NCBI GenBank assembly: GCA_028699365.1
Contig: JAQVUQ010000127.1
Coordinates: 1-7,588 of the forward strand
Origin: UBA5359 sp028699365 [NCBI: bacterium]
Lineage (GTDB): Bacteria; UBP13; UBA5359
Reading direction: 5' to 3'
Length of the DNA stretch: 7,588 nucleotides
Shown here: positions 5,301 to 7,588 of the stretch, one piece after another
Numbering within the stretch: position 1 is the stretch's first letter
How the letters are laid out: the number at the start of each line of letters is the position of its first letter
The notes under the pieces: generated by a model
What the model was told of the DNA's origin: nothing
Databases searched by the model: none
What the model saw: the letters and a program-made list of their open reading frames with translations, nothing else
Made by a program: the position numbers and the translations under genes

Positions 5301-7588
5301 GATACCGATGCAGACAACCAATGTCAGGGAGAGCAGTTTATCCCCGTTAAAATAGAGCTTGCAAACTGTATAAACGTCAACACAGCCCAAATCAGATTCG
5401 AGTATGAACCCTCCATTCCCGGTAATGCCAGCAGATCAGGTGTACCACCCCGCTATATATATAAGCCGGCCGAGGTGGGCAAGATCAGGCTGTGGGCCGA
5501 GAACGGCGATGCCACGAGGAACAAAGACAGCATCAATTCCGATGGTGACTTTATCCCCGCTAACGAAGGCATAGATGTCACCAAGCTGGGTTTCAGCCAG
5601 GAAGTAAGAGTAGTAACCCTTTACGCTGAAGCCGTCAAACCCTCCACAGGTATAGGAGATATTCAGATAAAAGTGCATGTTGCCCCTAAAGGGCAGAACG
5701 ACTTCGCCCTGGCCGATGCCATACGCCTGACCGTATTAGCCGCAGACATAGACACCGATTCCGACGACAACGGCCAGATGGAAGACGATAAAGACGACCC
5801 AGTAGAGAGCCTTGTCCCCGGCAAGCTCATAGTCATCGGCGAAGAAGACCCCTATCTGGTAAACCTTAAAGTCAGCCCCAATGGGCTGACCGGATACGGC
5901 GCAGAACTAAGCGGCGGGGGCGGGTATATCAAAGTCTGGAACAATGCGCAGAAGCAGACCCAGATAACCCTGCCCATAGAGTACAGCACAGGCAGCATCC
6001 CATCCAGCGTCTACGTAGAAGGCATAAAGCCCGGAGATACCAGCCTGACCCTGGCCCTGAAAAGTCCTTTGGGCACAGTGCTGCATAGCGATACTATAGC
6101 CCTGAGCGTCAACGAAGAAGCCGAGCCCAACAACTGCATCAACAAAGACAGTTGTGATGAGTGCGACGATCCATACGTCTGCATAGGCGTCTACGGACAG
6201 TGCATAGTCAGAGGCCCCGGCATCATAGGCAGCGATGATGGAGACGGAGAGCCCATCATCATAGAGCCCGTCTACAACTCCAAGGTAGCAGAACGAGACG
6301 GCCTGTTAGGCAAAGGCTGGACACTCAATTACAGCATGAGGATAGCCTATGCTACGGATCAGATTATCCGCATGGTCAACGTAGCCGGGCAGCTCTACAC
6401 CTTCCGCAGCACCGGAGGAGGCACCTACAGAGCCGACAGCAGCAGCGCTACCATTGTCAAGAACGGCGACGGCAGCTATACCCTGACGGAGACGGACGGC
6501 GTCAAATACAACTTCGATATCTACAGGCGACTGGTAAGCATAGTAAACAGCAACGGGCATACCAATACCGTCAGCTACGGCGGCGACGGCAAGATTAGCG
6601 GCCTTACCGATGCCAACGGCAGAGGCGTGAGCATAGGCTACAGCGGCGGATATATCAGCAGCGTAACGGATATCTACAACCGCACCTATACCTACGGCTA
6701 CACGAATGGGAGACTATCCAGCGTAACCGATCCCGATGCCGTAACCACCACCTTCAGCTACCAGGGCGGCAATATGACAGGTCTTGGGCAGGGAGATAAG
6801 ACCACCCATGTGATGGAGTATATAAGCGACAGCTACAAAGTCAACAAGATCACCCCTATAGGGAGAGACGAGAGCACCTACAGCTACGATCCGGATAACC
6901 GTACCACCACCGTTACCGATCCATACGGCAACGTCACCACCTACGTCTACGATACAGGCGGCAACCTGGTACAGGAGACCAATGCCTTAGGACTTACCAC
7001 CAGCTACACCTACGACAGCTACGGCAATATGCTGACCGAAGAGAATGCCGACGGCACCACCACCTATACCTATGACAATGCCGGTAATCTGACCAGCATA
7101 ACCGATGCCATGGGCAGGGTAACCCGTTATACCTATGACGGCAATGGCAACAAGCTGACCGATACAGACCCCTCAGGGCAGACCACCAGTTATACCTACG
7201 ATGGCAACAGCAATCTGACCGGAGTAAGCAGTTCATCCGGCAGCAGCACAGGCTATACCTACGATGCCGCCGGCAGAATGCTGACCGAAACTAGCGGAGG
7301 CAATACCGCCAGCTATACCTACGACAGCTTGGGCAGGATGCTCACCGCTACCAAACCCGGAGGATATACCACTACCTATACCTATGACAGCATGGGCAGA
7401 AAGACCAGTGAAACGGACCCCCTGGGGAATACCACTACCTACACCTACGACAGTAAAGGCAGGGTGACGACAGTTACCCATCCCGACAACAGCTATGAAG
7501 AGTACACCTACAGTTGCTGCCACATGACTTCAAAGAGAGACGCCAACGGCAATACCACTGCCTATACCTATGACGATGCCGGCAACCT
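2367..7588 (+). CDS. Giant exported multi-domain RHS/YD-repeat protein (3' incomplete)
   Basis: One uninterrupted frame from ATG 2367 to the window edge, at least 1740 residues, with no stop codon. Order of parts: signal peptide (residues 1-29: basic start, hydrophobic 8-22, cleavage after AWA); unique N-terminal region (30-170) ending in a Gly/Pro linker at 149-157; Asp/Asn-rich linker (192-212); Ig-like domain (215-309); FlgD-type Ig domain (about 340-404); alternating A/B modules (423-1250), each opening with D-x-D-x-D-S and then a PGK; five-cysteine cluster (1257-1279); RHS entry segment (1302-1390, with VYNS and GKGWTLNY); and YD repeats to the end. RHS proteins form a large beta-barrel shell, often enclosing a C-terminal toxin; others act as wall or surface adhesins. 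The Sec signal peptide makes a surface or secreted location most likely. The C-terminal core boundary motif and any toxin or anchor lie outside the window, so its activity cannot be stated. Codon use changes along the gene (see findings). Confidence 0.92.
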   Translation, partial: MRQTLNRVIIAIVIAISMIIWVKPMNAWALTAVVHEYSVSPNQPNETSTVADGSTYRFIVEIDDLYVKNGWTYANDGYAYIIDYWQVKPGTNGQWTNAVGSGYGDFTWETEKVTENNQLGSLRWQTPDNILDGCYTILVHGRRFYYRGEGGGGEPEPWNSTWSEAVSIDLDIPGVLGADELDPVKSGFVPVNNNDSDNNGTEDKEQSNLQSGDPLIGSEYDFLALRLREIEPYDKAGDISVQVTEGSGSIVCWTEKDKVTAATSYHFDTSDDEDKYIWVEGKSHTEPGAVKIRITSQGAEYDEVALTVFGTDVKSGSTGDDTKSVILPGEVNDISYILYPSNFEATSVTLRVRDKNNNEVRACTLSERKNGATGYAHTTWDGKDNDNNFLSPDGNPYKLIVDVERGGGHTWGVKTDVKVPKADIDTDSDNDGSINGNEAEENVEAVDPEPGKIIGCGDEAASHAEVSLSHDPATGAENCQVKLITSNGNIKVWDQNRSQIITSENVWTMSNHPPTVYVEGISVGQADLSMVLLTPDKKDEQGQDVPGHEFYRDTVRFTVSADIDVDSSNNNNYYPYAMDRSDQKEAIENVTGDNSKPGKMVGLSNMDSDGDGIPDYADGFDNFADTDDDLTGNNQCFAPVVLELSSAANTSQTQVKITCSEIASATAERSGTPPQYTYVPPSSGSLRLWTKSGGTARDKASVADDGDYVPGNIAIPAAKLGFIPDQNNLVTLFLEGTKASTGAADKQIKVEVDPKGSNVWKVEDMVRVTIIEGDLDTDSDNNTNINDADEAIEMYTPGKLLGCRTAGTELGRVDVSFKPDIAEVFNGTKVQYGKDNSNIKLWKIDDQGGKTEISTDDSWTITTSTNVVPKPIYVEGLSLGTSNLTMTLSRERLPGIYEMLHYDKVVFTIPLDMDIDSENSGVLDRSDLEENMEDTAGDITQPGKIAAINDNDSDDLNGDGTADGDGIPDYADGFNLQGDTDADNQCQGEQFIPVKIELANCINVNTAQIRFEYEPSIPGNASRSGVPPRYIYKPAEVGKIRLWAENGDATRNKDSINSDGDFIPANEGIDVTKLGFSQEVRVVTLYAEAVKPSTGIGDIQIKVHVAPKGQNDFALADAIRLTVLAADIDTDSDDNGQMEDDKDDPVESLVPGKLIVIGEEDPYLVNLKVSPNGLTGYGAELSGGGGYIKVWNNAQKQTQITLPIEYSTGSIPSSVYVEGIKPGDTSLTLALKSPLGTVLHSDTIALSVNEEAEPNNCINKDSCDECDDPYVCIGVYGQCIVRGPGIIGSDDGDGEPIIIEPVYNSKVAERDGLLGKGWTLNYSMRIAYATDQIIRMVNVAGQLYTFRSTGGGTYRADSSSATIVKNGDGSYTLTETDGVKYNFDIYRRLVSIVNSNGHTNTVSYGGDGKISGLTDANGRGVSIGYSGGYISSVTDIYNRTYTYGYTNGRLSSVTDPDAVTTTFSYQGGNMTGLGQGDKTTHVMEYISDSYKVNKITPIGRDESTYSYDPDNRTTTVTDPYGNVTTYVYDTGGNLVQETNALGLTTSYTYDSYGNMLTEENADGTTTYTYDNAGNLTSITDAMGRVTRYTYDGNGNKLTDTDPSGQTTSYTYDGNSNLTGVSSSSGSSTGYTYDAAGRMLTETSGGNTASYTYDSLGRMLTATKPGGYTTTYTYDSMGRKTSETDPLGNTTTYTYDSKGRVTTVTHPDNSYEEYTYSCCHMTSKRDANGNTTAYTYDDAGN
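3009..3293 (+). other. Ig-like domain A0, divergent first copy
   Basis: Residues 215-309 of the giant protein. The order of landmarks matches the later A modules: a SIVCW strand (compare NIKVW and NIKLW), then YIWVEG at 276-281 (compare VYVEG), a K-I-R-I strand, and a closing DEVALTV (compare DTVRFTV). It lacks the D-x-D-x-D-S opening and the PGK. A beta-sandwich Ig-like fold is inferred from the alternating hydrophobic strands. Confidence 0.55.
3384..3578 (+). other. FlgD-type Ig-like domain
   Basis: Residues about 340-404 of the giant protein. It carries the hallmark order of the FlgD Ig family: a strand ending VTLRVRDKNNNEVR (348-361), then TTWDGKDNDNN (378-388) and a Pro-Asp-Gly-Asn-Pro-Tyr turn (392-397) before a final KLIVDVE strand. 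In other exported bacterial proteins this fold is a common C-terminal or spacer domain; here it stands before the A/B array. Confidence 0.7.
3633..4049 (+). repeat. Module A1 (Asp-rich linker plus Ig-like domain)
   Basis: Residues 423-561. Opens with DIDTDSDNDG (423-432), a calcium-binding-loop type sequence, followed by an acidic spacer and EPGKIIG (PGK at 450-452). The beta domain has NIKVW, VYVEG (516-520), LSMVL and the closing RDTVRFTV strand. Homologous to A2 (774-911) and A3 (1127-1250). Confidence 0.75.
4050..4685 (+). repeat. Module B1 (thrombospondin type 3-like loop plus Ig-like domain)
   Basis: Residues 562-773. Opens with DIDVDS (562-567), PGK at 597-599, then DSDGDGIPDYADGFD (607-621), which fits the D-x-D-x-D-G-x-x-D calcium consensus of thrombospondin type 3-like repeats. 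A conserved Cys (636) precedes the beta domain with SLRLW (685-689), DDGDYVPG, KLGF, LFLEG (732-736), KASTG, and a V-D-P-K-G turn (752-756). Paired with B2 about 350 residues on. Confidence 0.75.
4197..4225 (+). repeat. 29-base direct repeat, copy 1
   Basis: Encodes the DGIPDYADG-type loop of module B1. It is identical over 29 bases to 5259-5287, 1062 bases downstream, in the matching place of B2. Confidence 0.85.
4686..5099 (+). repeat. Module A2
   Basis: Residues 774-911. Opens with DLDTDSDNN (774-782), then NDADEAIEM and TPGKLLG (PGK 797-799). The beta domain carries NIKLW, IYVEG (872-876), LTMTL and a closing DKVVFTI strand. The start is 351 residues after A1, showing the A+B period. Confidence 0.75.
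5100..5744 (+). repeat. Module B2
   Basis: Residues 912-1126. Opens with DMDIDSENS, PGK at 942-944, then an acidic stretch with NGDGTADGDGIPDYADGF (957-974), matching the calcium-type loop of B1, and Cys 986 where B1 has Cys 636. The beta domain repeats KIRLW (1039-1043), SDGDFIP, KLGF (1073-1076), TLYAEAVKPSTG (1084-1095) and a V-A-P-K-G turn (1105-1109). It starts 350 residues after B1. Confidence 0.75.
5259..5287 (+). repeat. 29-base direct repeat, copy 2
   Basis: Exact match of 4197-4225 in module B2. The surrounding module has diverged more at base level, so this loop is either strongly constrained or recently homogenised. Confidence 0.85.
5745..6116 (+). repeat. Module A3, last of the array
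   Basis: Residues 1127-1250. Opens with DIDTDSDDNG, PGK at 1151-1153, YIKVW, VYVEG (1215-1219), LTLAL and a closing DTIALSV strand. It is shorter than A1 and A2 and is followed by the cysteine cluster instead of a B module, so the array ends on a half unit. Confidence 0.7.
6135..6203 (+). other. Short five-cysteine cluster between Ig array and RHS part
   Basis: Residues 1257-1279 hold Cys at 1257, 1263, 1266, 1272 and 1279 (spacing C-x5-C-x2-C-x5-C-x6-C) with an Asp-rich middle (DSCDECDD). The rest of the protein has few Cys. It looks like a small disulfide knot or a metal site; I do not recognise a named domain. Confidence 0.6.
6270..6536 (+). other. RHS entry segment (DUF6531-like)
   Basis: Residues 1302-1390. 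VYNSK followed by GLLGKGWTLNYSMR matches the sequence that precedes YD repeats in many RHS proteins (a Y-N-S-x then G-x-G-W-x-x-N-Y pattern), and a YTFRSTGGG hairpin and TETDGVKYNFD follow. The upstream half of the classic segment is missing and is replaced by the cysteine cluster and a short Gly/Asp linker. Confidence 0.65.
6537..7588 (+). repeat. RHS/YD repeat array (continues past the window)
   Basis: From about residue 1391 the protein consists of YD repeats. The first six or so are degenerate (6537-6941). From Y1526 (base 6942) eleven regular units follow, with Y-x-Y-D or a close variant at 1528, 1549, 1569, 1590, 1611, 1632, 1652, 1673, 1694, 1715 (YTYS) and 1735. The period is 20-21 residues (60-63 bases). 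Each unit reads roughly YTYD-x-x-G-N/R-x-L-T-x-x-T-D-x-x-G-x-T-T. Such repeats wind into the strands of the RHS shell. Confidence 0.93.

Noticed and set aside
6994-7523. Minus-strand open frames across the YD repeats
   Set aside because: Repetitive antisense of the YD codons, producing low-complexity Cys/Arg/Gly-rich peptides; no start signal.
6942-7588. Regular 60-63 base periodicity resembling a CRISPR array
   Set aside because: The periodicity is in the protein (YTYD units), there are no constant repeats with unique spacers, and the frame stays open throughout.

Overview
This 7.6 kb window looks like a piece of one operon read entirely on the + strand from an uncultured, diderm-type bacterium. 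It contains four genes with gaps of 12, 37 and 2 bases: the 3' end of a GspE/PilB-type secretion or pilus ATPase; a 105-residue protein with a possible nuclease fold; an exported TPR-repeat protein; and a giant exported protein ending in RHS/YD repeats that is still open at the window edge (at least 1740 residues). No taxon can be fixed from the sequence. GC content is intermediate, with heavy use of ATA for Ile and AGA/AGG for Arg. Together with the mix of PilB, FlgD-type Ig, calcium-type Asp repeats and a large YD protein, this suggests a candidate-phylum or deltaproteobacteria-like genome (low confidence).

Region by region: bases 1-359 are the C-terminus of the ATPase with its tetracysteine zinc motif. 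Bases 372-689 hold the small protein. Bases 727-2364 encode the TPR protein, whose start is set by a Shine-Dalgarno sequence and a signal peptide. From 2367 to the end runs a single reading frame, which I checked codon by codon and which has no stop. It encodes a signal peptide, a unique N-terminal region, an Ig-like domain, a FlgD-like Ig domain, then five modules of two alternating types (A1-B1-A2-B2-A3; one A+B pair is about 350 residues). A short five-cysteine knot follows, then an RHS entry segment and at least eleven YD repeats of 20-21 residues.

How they may work together (inference): the ATPase powers a type II secretion or type IV pilus-like machine, the TPR protein acts outside the cytoplasmic membrane as a scaffold, and the giant protein is a Sec-exported surface adhesin or RHS-type delivery shell. 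Its C-terminal end, where a toxin or anchor would normally lie, is beyond the window. No gene-free stretch longer than 37 bases exists, and I see no RNA genes, insertion sequences, CRISPR arrays or convincing terminators.
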